Assembly (NCBI GenBank): GCA_964481655.1
Contig: CAYZVO010000011.1
Coordinates: 11,254-75,253 of the forward strand
Reading direction: 5' to 3'
DNA: 64,000 nucleotides
DNA from: CALDOK01 sp964481655
GTDB taxonomy: Bacteria > Myxococcota_A > UBA796 > JAFGLY01
Shown: positions 52,651 to 60,196 of the stretch, piece after piece
Layout: every line of letters starts with the position of its first letter
Position numbering within the stretch: the stretch's first letter is position 1
Notes under the pieces: generated by a model
Told to the model about the DNA's origin: nothing
Database searches by the model: none
What the model saw: only the letters and a program-made list of their open reading frames with translations
Position numbers and translations under genes: made by a program

Positions 52651-53355
52651 ATGATCCTCGATCCGACCCAAGCCGCAGCCAGGCTGCGGGACGCACAACG
52701 AGGCGAGGGAGACGCCGCCTGGGCCCGCGAACAGCTCGCGGCGGCCGTCTACACCTACGCCCTGCGGGTGCTCCGCGGGATGCGCTGGCGGAGCGAGCAG
52801 GATCGCGAGGATGTGGCGCAAGAGGTCACCCTCAAGCTCACCACGCTCATCGCCGAGGACCACAGCCGCAGCCCGGGTGGCGAGAGCTCCCTGGTCTACC
52901 GCTCCACGAAGAACCGGGCGATCGACTGGGAGCGCCGCAAGAAGGTCCGCCCCGAGACGCAGCTGCGGGCCGAGCCGGGGGAGACCCACCCCCTCGAGCG
53001 CCGCCCCGCGCCGGGCCTGCTCCCCGACCAGCAGGTCGAGGCCAACGAGGACGCCCGCCTGGCCGCCGAGACCGTCGCGGCGGTGCTCGAGCAGCTCAAG
53101 CCCGACTTCCGCGAGGTCCTGCAGGCGGTCCTGCTCGACAACAAGACCGTGGCAGAGCTGGCCGCAGCGCAGGTGGACGCGGAGCTGGCCAAGCCCGACA
53201 ACGCCGAGCTGCGCCGCAGCCCCCGCGGCCGCGCCGTGCTCCAGAGCCGCCTCACAGAGCGCATCGGCCGCCGCTACCGCCGGGCCATGATCAAGTTCCG
53301 GAGGCTCGTGGTCGCCCACGTCGCCGCCGGCGGGGAGGGCACATGGAAGCCCTGA
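52651..53355 (+). CDS. ECF-type RNA polymerase sigma factor
   Basis: 234 residues from ATG 52651; an in-frame GTG at 52633 is an alternative and neither has a good ribosome site. Region 2: 'RMRWRSEQDREDVAQEVTLKL' pattern (short form D-R-E-D-V-A-Q-E-V) and 'VYRSTKNRAIDWERRKK', the -10 recognition helix followed by the 'R(K)' turn. Region 4: 'VLEQLKPDFREVLQAVLLDNKTVAELAAAQV' then 'RYRRAMIKFRRLV'. A short acidic linker joins them. Probably recognises the TGTCCG/GCGT promoters, or competes with the longer sigma-like protein upstream. Overlaps the NYN gene by 13 bases. Confidence 0.7.
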   Translation: MILDPTQAAARLRDAQRGEGDAAWAREQLAAAVYTYALRVLRGMRWRSEQDREDVAQEVTLKLTTLIAEDHSRSPGGESSLVYRSTKNRAIDWERRKKVRPETQLRAEPGETHPLERRPAPGLLPDQQVEANEDARLAAETVAAVLEQLKPDFREVLQAVLLDNKTVAELAAAQVDAELAKPDNAELRRSPRGRAVLQSRLTERIGRRYRRAMIKFRRLVVAHVAAGGEGTWKP

Positions 53356-55037
53356 TCCTCGTCGACCTCGACAACCTGCTGGGCGGCTGGCAGAAGGAGC
53401 ACGCCGGCTCCCTGCCCGTGGCGAGCCCGCGGCGCGGACCGTCCTGGCTCTGCGCCGACGATCCCCAGCGGGAGCACGACCCCCTCGTCGCGGCGGGTGA
53501 GCGCCCTGACACCGTGGTCGTCGTGGCCGCCAACAGCACCACCATGGCCGCGGCCCACCGGGGCAGCGCGTCGGTGGATCTGAGCTACCTCCACCGGCTG
53601 GCGGCCTCCCTCGGCGCGCTCCTCACCCCCGGACGCAGGGTGGCGCTGGAGACGGGCCTGACCCTGCAGGTGCCCGACGGCGCCGACAACCTGCTCGAGC
53701 GCTTGCTCGAGGAAGCGCCCCGACCCGAGCACGCCGGCCAGCTCGAGCGCGTGGCGCTCATCAGCCAGGACATGGGCCTGATGGGCCGGGTGCGAGGCCT
53801 GCTGGGGCGCCCTCGCCAGGATCAGCCCTGGTTCGGCGTCCACCGCTTCTGGCACGACCACGCCAACCAGCGCACCTTCCGGGACTACAAGACCCCGGCG
53901 CCGGCCCCACCGGGCGAAGCCCAGCCCCCGAAACCTTCACGCAGCACCCGCGTGCGGACCGCGGCCGAAGCCCGCGCCGTAGGGGACTGGCCCCTGGATC
54001 TCGCACTCGGCGCCGACCTGCCGGACTTGGCTCGGCGGATCGAGGCGAACCCCTCCATCCTCACCCAGATCGGGGCCACCGAGCGCAGCCTGCGAGGGCT
54101 CGATCGCCTGGCCCGGATCGACGCCGACGAGCTCACCACCACCGGCCCGTGCGCGGCCGCCGACGGCCTGGAGTTCCACCGCCCCGGCCACCACCAGCCC
54201 GGCACGGTCGGCTTCGTGCAGTTCGAGCCGAGCCCCGTCGGCGCCGGAGCTGTCCACCTGCAGCGCCACGGCGCCACCGTGCGCTGCGACGCCCCCTACA
54301 AGGTCCTCATCGAGGCGCTGTACCAGAACCAGCGGCGGGGCGGCACCGGCCAGGGCGTGCAGCTCCCCTCGGCGATCCTCACCGCCGCGCAGAGCCGCCT
54401 GGACCTCGAGACCCTGCTGCGGGCCCTCGAGCCCGACCTGCCCTTCGGCACCCTCGGGCAGTTCTCGTTCCACAAGCTCCAGCTCAGGATCCGACAGGGC
54501 CGCCTGGAGGGCAGCTTCGATCCCAGCGGACCCCCGGGCAAGCGCGGCTGGTGGGTCCTGTACAGCCCCCGGCGCGGCTACCACGCCAGCTCACGGGCCC
54601 AGGTGGGTGTCGGCGAGAGCATCCTGCCCTACCCCAGGGGGCTGACCGTCGACGCCGATCTCATGCGCAGGGACCATCACATCGGCCGCCGCATGCCAGA
54701 GCTGGTGGCGGTCTCCGCGGCCTGGCGGGCCGACGCCCCGAGCGTCGAGGCCACGCTGGGGCACCAGGTCGCCGCCGGCACCATCGGCCAGGCGCGGGCC
54801 GGGTACCACCAGGCAGCCGTGCTCGCCCCCAGCGCCCCCTTGCCCCCTGGCCCCATCCACTGCGTCCCCATCCAGCTCGCCCGGCCCCACGACTACTTCC
54901 ACGGGCGCCGGGATCCCCTCGTCAGGAGCTGGTTCTTCCTGCAGCGCCTGCCCCTGCTCGTGCCCCTCCCCGCCCCGTCCTGTCCGGCTGAGGCCGACGC
55001 GACCGTCCAAGGGGCAGACGACGCCCCCAGGCCGTGA
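53343..55037 (+). CDS. NYN-domain (PIN-like) nuclease fused to a 400-residue unknown domain
   Basis: 564 residues, GGAG before ATG 53343. Residues 1-160 follow the NYN/LabA PIN-like fold: 'LILVDLDNLL' (D8, D10, N11), 'QVPDGADNLLERLL' (D112, D115) and 'VALISQDMGLM' (D143 at the 'SGDsDF' position). These acids form the metal site of RNA-cutting NYN proteins. The tail has no recognised family; a segment near 320-350 ('PYKVLIEALYQNQRRGGTGQGVQLP') and one near 390 ('KRGWWVLYSPRRGYHASSR') stand out as conserved-looking. Probably an RNase effector of the operon. Its stop overlaps the start of the Lon-like gene (TGATG). Confidence 0.65.
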   Translation: MEALILVDLDNLLGGWQKEHAGSLPVASPRRGPSWLCADDPQREHDPLVAAGERPDTVVVVAANSTTMAAAHRGSASVDLSYLHRLAASLGALLTPGRRVALETGLTLQVPDGADNLLERLLEEAPRPEHAGQLERVALISQDMGLMGRVRGLLGRPRQDQPWFGVHRFWHDHANQRTFRDYKTPAPAPPGEAQPPKPSRSTRVRTAAEARAVGDWPLDLALGADLPDLARRIEANPSILTQIGATERSLRGLDRLARIDADELTTTGPCAAADGLEFHRPGHHQPGTVGFVQFEPSPVGAGAVHLQRHGATVRCDAPYKVLIEALYQNQRRGGTGQGVQLPSAILTAAQSRLDLETLLRALEPDLPFGTLGQFSFHKLQLRIRQGRLEGSFDPSGPPGKRGWWVLYSPRRGYHASSRAQVGVGESILPYPRGLTVDADLMRRDHHIGRRMPELVAVSAAWRADAPSVEATLGHQVAAGTIGQARAGYHQAAVLAPSAPLPPGPIHCVPIQLARPHDYFHGRRDPLVRSWFFLQRLPLLVPLPAPSCPAEADATVQGADDAPRP

Positions 55038-58000
55038 TGTACGCCATGACTCCCTCCCTCCCCTCGCTGCTGTCTCCTCCGGGCCCCGCGCTGTACGAGC
55101 CCGGCGGGCTGCTGGTGTTCCTGGCCGCCGTCGGCGCCGAGCAGGACCCGGCGCTGCGGGCCGAGGCCAGCGCGCTGGTGGACGCCCAGCTGGACGCCGA
55201 GAGCCTCGAGGCCGTGGCGACCTTGCTGGTCGCCTCGCTGGAGCTGCGCCTGGCGGCCGAGCCCGACGGCGAGACCGCCGAAGAGATCGCCGGCTGGCTC
55301 GACGAGCTCGCCCTGCTGACCTGGGCCCTGCGCGGTGTCTCCGCCATGCCCCCCAGCCTCCCCTGGCCCCGGGCCGCCCTCGAAGAGCGCCTGACGGCCT
55401 GCGAGCCCGGGCTGCGCGCCCTGGCCGCGCAGGGCTGGCGCATCCCCCCGGCCCTCGCCGGCGAGCTCACCGAGCTGTCCGAGCCCGGGCTGCCGCAGCC
55501 CCTCGAGCTGGCCTTCGAGGCCTGGCGCCAGGACCTGCTGGCCGAGCCCACCACCCAGGCCCTTCTGCGCGCCCTCGCCCAGGACGCCGACACCCTCGCC
55601 CGGTACCGCCGCTGGCTCGCCGACGCCGCCGATGTGGTCGACGTGGTCCGCTACGAGCCGGGCTGGACCCTGGCCTGCACCGAGGATCTGCACGATCCGG
55701 CCCCGCCCATCTGGTCCCTGGCCCTGCCCCACGCAGGCCCCGGCGCGCTGCTGGAGATCCACCTCCACCGCGACGGCACCCGCTGGACCCTGCCGGGCGC
55801 CGAGCCGTGGATCGTCCCCGCGGGCAGCCCCGAGCACCGCTGGGGGGACCAGACCACCGGCCCCATCCTCACCGCCATCCGTGAGCACCGACCCAGCGCC
55901 CGCAGCGATCGCTGGCAGGCCCTGTTGAGCGCCCGCGCCGTCGCGGACGACCCGTCGAGCCCCCGCGCTGCCAACGTCGCCATGGCCATCAGCCAGGACC
56001 TGGAGCGGGGTGAGCTGGCGCGCCAGCTCGAGCTGGCCGCCGAGGCCTTCGACGACGACGTCGAGGACGAGGCCCTGGAAGACTGGGCCGCGTTCGCCCT
56101 CGAGGCCCGCCTGCAGCTCCAGCGCGTCGCCGAGCGGCTCGACACCGACTCCCTGTACGAGGCCCTCGAGCGGGTCGACCGGGCCCTCGAGCCCTTCGCC
56201 GACGGCACCCTGCTGGTGGACCCCGAGCTCATCGAGCAGCTCTACGCCATCGTGGCCCCGGACCCGGGCGCCTGGTGGGGGGCCCCCGCGGCCCTGGATC
56301 TCGACCTGCCCGCGCACATCGCCGAGGCCGCCCTGAGCGACGCCGCGGCCTGGCACGTGGCCACGGAGCCAGCCCCCGCCACCCAACCCGAGCCGGGCCT
56401 CATCGAGCAGCTGCGCTGGACCTTCCAGAACCTGATGGCCGGCTTCCGGGCTCCCGTCTTCCCTGGCGCCCAGACCGCGCTGGCTGGCAGCGACGACTGG
56501 GACGAAGACACCCTGCCCCCTGGCTGCGCCCCCCTGCTGGTCTACCTGCCCGAGCGGGACACCGGCGCGGTGGTGGGCCTGCGGGTGCGCTACCACGAGC
56601 AGGGCGAACCCAGCAGCGACGCACCGGAGCCCCTGCGCTTCGGCGCCCGCCAGGCCCTGCGCCAGGCCTACGAAGCCGCCGCCGCACAGATGCCCGGCGG
56701 CTGGCCCGGACGGCCCTTCGAGGTGCACCGCATCGAGCTGGTCTCCCCCGACGGCGAGCGCTTCGAGATCGACCAGGACTCCCTGACCCTGCCCGCCATC
56801 CTGGCCTTCGCCTCGCTGTGGACCCGGGTGCCCTTGCCCGCGAACCTGGCCGCCACCGGCACCGTCCAGCGCGACCGTCGGGTGGGCGCGGTGGCCTGGG
56901 TCCCCGAGAAGGCCCTGGCCCTGGCCGCGGTCTGCGAGGCCGCCGGGTTCAGCCCGCGCCTGCTGCTGGAGCCCTCCAGCGCCCTGGAGCTCGAGCTCCC
57001 CGGGGTGACCGCGGTGCCCGTGGCCGACGTGGCCCAGGCCCTCGGCTACGCCGGGTTGCTCCCGGTGGGCGACGGCTACCGGCCGGAGATCGAGACCGTA
57101 CGCGACGGCGAGCGGCGCCTGCAGCAGCTCATCGGCGACGTCAGGGATCAGCAGCTCGAGCCCTACAGCCACGTCGCCGGGATCCCACCCTGGACCATGC
57201 TGGCCGACCAGCTCGCCTGGCTCGTCCAAGCCCTCGAGGCCCGGGGCTGCCGCAACCCACCGCTCCTGGTCGACGGACGCTGTGCCGCGGCCGAAGCCTA
57301 CTCCCACGCGGGGGAGATCCCCCGAGCCATGCGCGTGTTGGGCGACACGGAGCCCCCGTCCCAGGCCTCCCAGCAGGCGCGCTTCGCCTGGCACGTCCGC
57401 ACCCTGGCCGGCAAGCTGGACAGCCGCGACTGGGACGCCGTGGGCACCCAGGTCTCGGTGGTCCAGGACGAGCTGCGGAAGCTCACCCCCGACGTGCACG
57501 CCCAGCAAGCCGGCGCCGCCATGGGGACCATGGGCCGAGCCCTGCTGCACGGAGGCCGCGCCGCCGACGCCCTGCCCCTGCTGCAGGCGGGGGTGGATCA
57601 CCACGTCCTGCACCAGCCCGCCGAGACCGGTCGCTCGCGCATCTACCTGGCCATGGCCATGCGCCGACTGGGCCGCCTCGACGACGCCCGCGCCGAGCTC
57701 GAGCAGGCCCGCGCCGACATCGACGCCGACACCCGGGAGCACGGCCGCAGCTACCACGCCTCCACGCTCATGTACTGGCGCTACGAGCGCGCCCGCCTGG
57801 CCCTCGAGGCCGGCGACCCCGCCGAGGCCATCGCCCTGACCGAGCCCGTGCTCGCCCAGGCCCGGGCCTGCTGGCCGTGGCCACTGGTGCCCATCCTCCG
57901 CACCCGCGCCTGGGCCTTCGCCCAGCTGGCCCGCGACGGCGATCACGCCGACGCCATGGCAGAGCTGGACCAGACCATCGAGCGCGCCGCCCGCATCCGC

Positions 58001-58081
58001 GCCCCCGGCGCCATGCGCACCCTGCACATCATCCAGGCCGAAGCCCACGGCCCCTTCCGCAGGGACGGCGAGGTCTACTAG
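55037..58081 (+). CDS. Lon-type (S16) Ser-Lys protease-like domain with C-terminal TPR repeats
   Basis: 1014 residues (a GTG three bases earlier is possible). N-terminal 540 residues are helical and unrecognised. Residues about 540-690 follow the Lon S16 proteolytic fold: 'EIDQDSLTLPAILAFASLW' with Ser582, 'PANLAATGTVQRDRRVGAVAWVPEKALALAAV' split around Lys625, then 'LLLEPSSAL' and 'TAVPVADVAQAL'. The Ser-Lys spacing is 43, exactly that of E. coli Lon (S679-K722). There is no AAA+ module in the protein, so it may rely on the ClpB-like unfoldase. The C-terminal 300 residues are TPR-like ('ALPLLQAGVDH', 'YLAMAMRRLGRLDDARAELEQA'). Last gene of the operon; it overlaps the convergent gene by four bases. 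Confidence 0.68.
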   Translation: MYAMTPSLPSLLSPPGPALYEPGGLLVFLAAVGAEQDPALRAEASALVDAQLDAESLEAVATLLVASLELRLAAEPDGETAEEIAGWLDELALLTWALRGVSAMPPSLPWPRAALEERLTACEPGLRALAAQGWRIPPALAGELTELSEPGLPQPLELAFEAWRQDLLAEPTTQALLRALAQDADTLARYRRWLADAADVVDVVRYEPGWTLACTEDLHDPAPPIWSLALPHAGPGALLEIHLHRDGTRWTLPGAEPWIVPAGSPEHRWGDQTTGPILTAIREHRPSARSDRWQALLSARAVADDPSSPRAANVAMAISQDLERGELARQLELAAEAFDDDVEDEALEDWAAFALEARLQLQRVAERLDTDSLYEALERVDRALEPFADGTLLVDPELIEQLYAIVAPDPGAWWGAPAALDLDLPAHIAEAALSDAAAWHVATEPAPATQPEPGLIEQLRWTFQNLMAGFRAPVFPGAQTALAGSDDWDEDTLPPGCAPLLVYLPERDTGAVVGLRVRYHEQGEPSSDAPEPLRFGARQALRQAYEAAAAQMPGGWPGRPFEVHRIELVSPDGERFEIDQDSLTLPAILAFASLWTRVPLPANLAATGTVQRDRRVGAVAWVPEKALALAAVCEAAGFSPRLLLEPSSALELELPGVTAVPVADVAQALGYAGLLPVGDGYRPEIETVRDGERRLQQLIGDVRDQQLEPYSHVAGIPPWTMLADQLAWLVQALEARGCRNPPLLVDGRCAAAEAYSHAGEIPRAMRVLGDTEPPSQASQQARFAWHVRTLAGKLDSRDWDAVGTQVSVVQDELRKLTPDVHAQQAGAAMGTMGRALLHGGRAADALPLLQAGVDHHVLHQPAETGRSRIYLAMAMRRLGRLDDARAELEQARADIDADTREHGRSYHASTLMYWRYERARLALEAGDPAEAIALTEPVLAQARACWPWPLVPILRTRAWAFAQLARDGDHADAMAELDQTIERAARIRAPGAMRTLHIIQAEAHGPFRRDGEVY

Positions 58082-58929
58082 TCGTCGCGACCCGGGAAGT
58101 AGAAGAACCCGCCATCGCTGACGGTCTCGAGGCGGGTGGTGGTGTCGCCCTCGGGGGCCGCGGCGTGGTAGCGCTCGAGATCGTGGCTGCCGCACTCGCC
58201 GTGGGTCCAGTCGCCGGCCTCGAGCTGGGTCAGGTAGGCGCCGGGGATGACCAGCTCGCCGGTGTCCGGGCCCTCGCACTGGATCTCGGCCTCGGCCATG
58301 CCGCCGTGGCTGCCCTGGCAGTCGGTCATGAACAGCCGCACCCGGGCGTCCTGGATGGGGTTGCTCCACTTCAGCACCGCGTCGCCGTCGCCGCGGCTGG
58401 TCACCGCCTGGACCCAGTCACCGTCCGCCTCCATGCGCTCGATGCTGGGGGCGCTCAGGAGCAGATCCTCGAGCTCGATGGAGATCTCGCCCTCGCTGCT
58501 GGCGGAGCCGGTGGCGTAGTAGCCGCCCCAGTCGTTGGGCTCGACGGTCTGCTGTCCGTCGGGCCAGGTCCACTCCAGCGGTCCCCGATCCTGGTACTCG
58601 GGCCAGGGCACGCACTCCCCCTCGATGCACAGGTCGAAGCCCTCGCATGCCGGCTCGCAGCTCGAGGGCGTGTAGCTCAGCAGGCGGCAGCTGCCGCTGC
58701 GCTCGGCCTCGGTGTGGTGGTAGGGCTGCGGGCCGTCGGCGAAGCCCCCCTCGAGGGCGAGCTCGCCGTACTCGATCCAGGTCTGCACCCGGATGACCCC
58801 GTGGGGCACCGAGAAGTCGGGCTCGTCCCCCAGGGAGGCCGAGTAGTTGGCGGAGCCGGCGTCCTTGGGGGTGGGGTCGCCGGGGCACCCGAGGGCGCAC
58901 AGGGGGAGGATCAGGATGAGGGATCGCAT
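58078..58929 (-). CDS. hypothetical Cys-rich lipoprotein
   Basis: 283 residues from ATG 58929. Lipobox 'LCALGC' (Cys15). Ten or more Cys in the mature part ('SCRLLSYTPSSCEPACEGFDLCIEGEC') suggest disulfides in a secreted fold; the C-terminus is beta-rich with 'VRLFMTDCQGSHGG'. No family recognised. Convergent with the Lon-like gene: the two stop codons overlap in CTAG (58078-58081). Confidence 0.75.
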   Translation of the reverse strand: MRSLILILPLCALGCPGDPTPKDAGSANYSASLGDEPDFSVPHGVIRVQTWIEYGELALEGGFADGPQPYHHTEAERSGSCRLLSYTPSSCEPACEGFDLCIEGECVPWPEYQDRGPLEWTWPDGQQTVEPNDWGGYYATGSASSEGEISIELEDLLLSAPSIERMEADGDWVQAVTSRGDGDAVLKWSNPIQDARVRLFMTDCQGSHGGMAEAEIQCEGPDTGELVIPGAYLTQLEAGDWTHGECGSHDLERYHAAAPEGDTTTRLETVSDGGFFYFPGRDD

Positions 58930-58987
58930 GCCCCCACCATAGCCGGAAGATCTTCCGCTCATCGCTCCGGTGGTGCATGCTGATGCC

Positions 58988-60184
58988 ATGCGCAGCCTCA
59001 TCGTCTTCCTCGCCCTCGCCCTCCCCGCCTGCACCCCGGACATCGGTCCCCCCGACTCGGACGAGCCGGACGAGACCAGCCCCCCCACCGAGACCGACGG
59101 CCCCCCCGACACCGGCGCGGAGCCCACCGCCGTCGGCAGCGCGGACCCCGCAGCCGGCACGGTCCCCTTCGCCATCACCCTGTCCGCGGCGGGCTCGAGC
59201 GCGGGGGTGGAGCCCATCGACAGCTACACCTGGACCCTGCCCGATGGCAGCGAGCTCGAGGGGGAGACCGTCGGCGCCACCATGGTCTCCCCGGGCGCCC
59301 ACGACATCCTGCTGACCGTGGCCGACGCCTCGGGCCGCAGCGACGAGGCCACCGTCCCGGTCGAGGCGGGCTGCCCCGCCTTCGCCGACGCCACCGTGGC
59401 CGGCACCATGGCCTGGGGCGAGGTCTCGGGCCTGGCCGCGGGCTCTGTCGACGGCGTGCTCTGGGCCCACTCCGACGCCCAGGGCAGCGGCGCGGAGGTC
59501 TACGCCATCTCCACCGACGCCATCCTGCTGGGCACCTTCGTGCTGTCCGGGGTGAACGACTACGACTTCGAGGACATCGCCCGCGGGCCCGGCCCCGACG
59601 ACGGCGTGTCCTACCTCTACATCGGCGACACCGGAGACAACAGCGAGCGCCGCAGCAGCGTGACCATCTACCGCTTCCCCGAGCCCCAGAGCTTCGGCGG
59701 CAGCATGATCACCGGGGTCGAGTCCATCGAGCTGACCTACCCGGACGGCCCGCGGGACGCCGAGACCCTGATCATCGACCCCGTGAGCGGGGATCTGATC
59801 CTGGTGGAGCGGGACCGCGCCGACCAGGGCGTGACCGGCATCTACGTGGCCGAGGCGCCCCTGAACACCAGCGGCCCCACCGAGCTGACCAAGACCGGCA
59901 CCGTGGTCTTCGGCACCCCGCCCCTGGTCGGCGACGTGGACGCCACCGGCGGCGACGTCTCGCCGGACGGCACCCACGTGATCGTGCGCTCCCACGACGC
60001 CATCTACCTGTGGGCCCGGGACCCCGAGCAGCCCCTGCACACCGCCTTCGACGCCGAGCCCTGCGCCACCCCCCTGGTGGACGAGTACAAGGGCGAGGCC
60101 CTGGCCTGGGCCCACGACGGCAGCGGCTACTACAGCGGCGGCGAGGGCAGCAACCAGCCGCTGAACTACTACGCCGTGGAGTGA
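58988..60184 (+). CDS. lipoprotein with PKD-like domain and propeller
   Basis: 398 residues from ATG 58988. Lipobox 'LALPAC', then an Asp/Glu/Pro/Thr linker. Residues about 40-115 are PKD/Ig-like ('VPFAITLSAAGSS', 'SYTWTLPDGSELEG', 'ILLTVADASGRSDEATV'). The remainder is beta-repeat sequence ('DFEDIARGPGPDDGVSYLYIGDTGDNSERR', shown in part, 'GDLILVERDRADQGVTGIYV'), typical of a surface-exposed propeller. No catalytic residues identified. Confidence 0.75.
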   Translation: MRSLIVFLALALPACTPDIGPPDSDEPDETSPPTETDGPPDTGAEPTAVGSADPAAGTVPFAITLSAAGSSAGVEPIDSYTWTLPDGSELEGETVGATMVSPGAHDILLTVADASGRSDEATVPVEAGCPAFADATVAGTMAWGEVSGLAAGSVDGVLWAHSDAQGSGAEVYAISTDAILLGTFVLSGVNDYDFEDIARGPGPDDGVSYLYIGDTGDNSERRSSVTIYRFPEPQSFGGSMITGVESIELTYPDGPRDAETLIIDPVSGDLILVERDRADQGVTGIYVAEAPLNTSGPTELTKTGTVVFGTPPLVGDVDATGGDVSPDGTHVIVRSHDAIYLWARDPEQPLHTAFDAEPCATPLVDEYKGEALAWAHDGSGYYSGGEGSNQPLNYYAVE

Positions 60185-60196
60185 GCCCCGGGCTCA
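60182..60196. terminator. 15-base palindrome spanning both stop codons
   Basis: TGAGCC/GGCTCA arms around CCG (60182-60196). The plus-strand stop TGA opens the left arm and the minus-strand stop TGA opens the right, so each convergent gene ends inside the same short stem-loop. Weak as a terminator. Confidence 0.35.
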
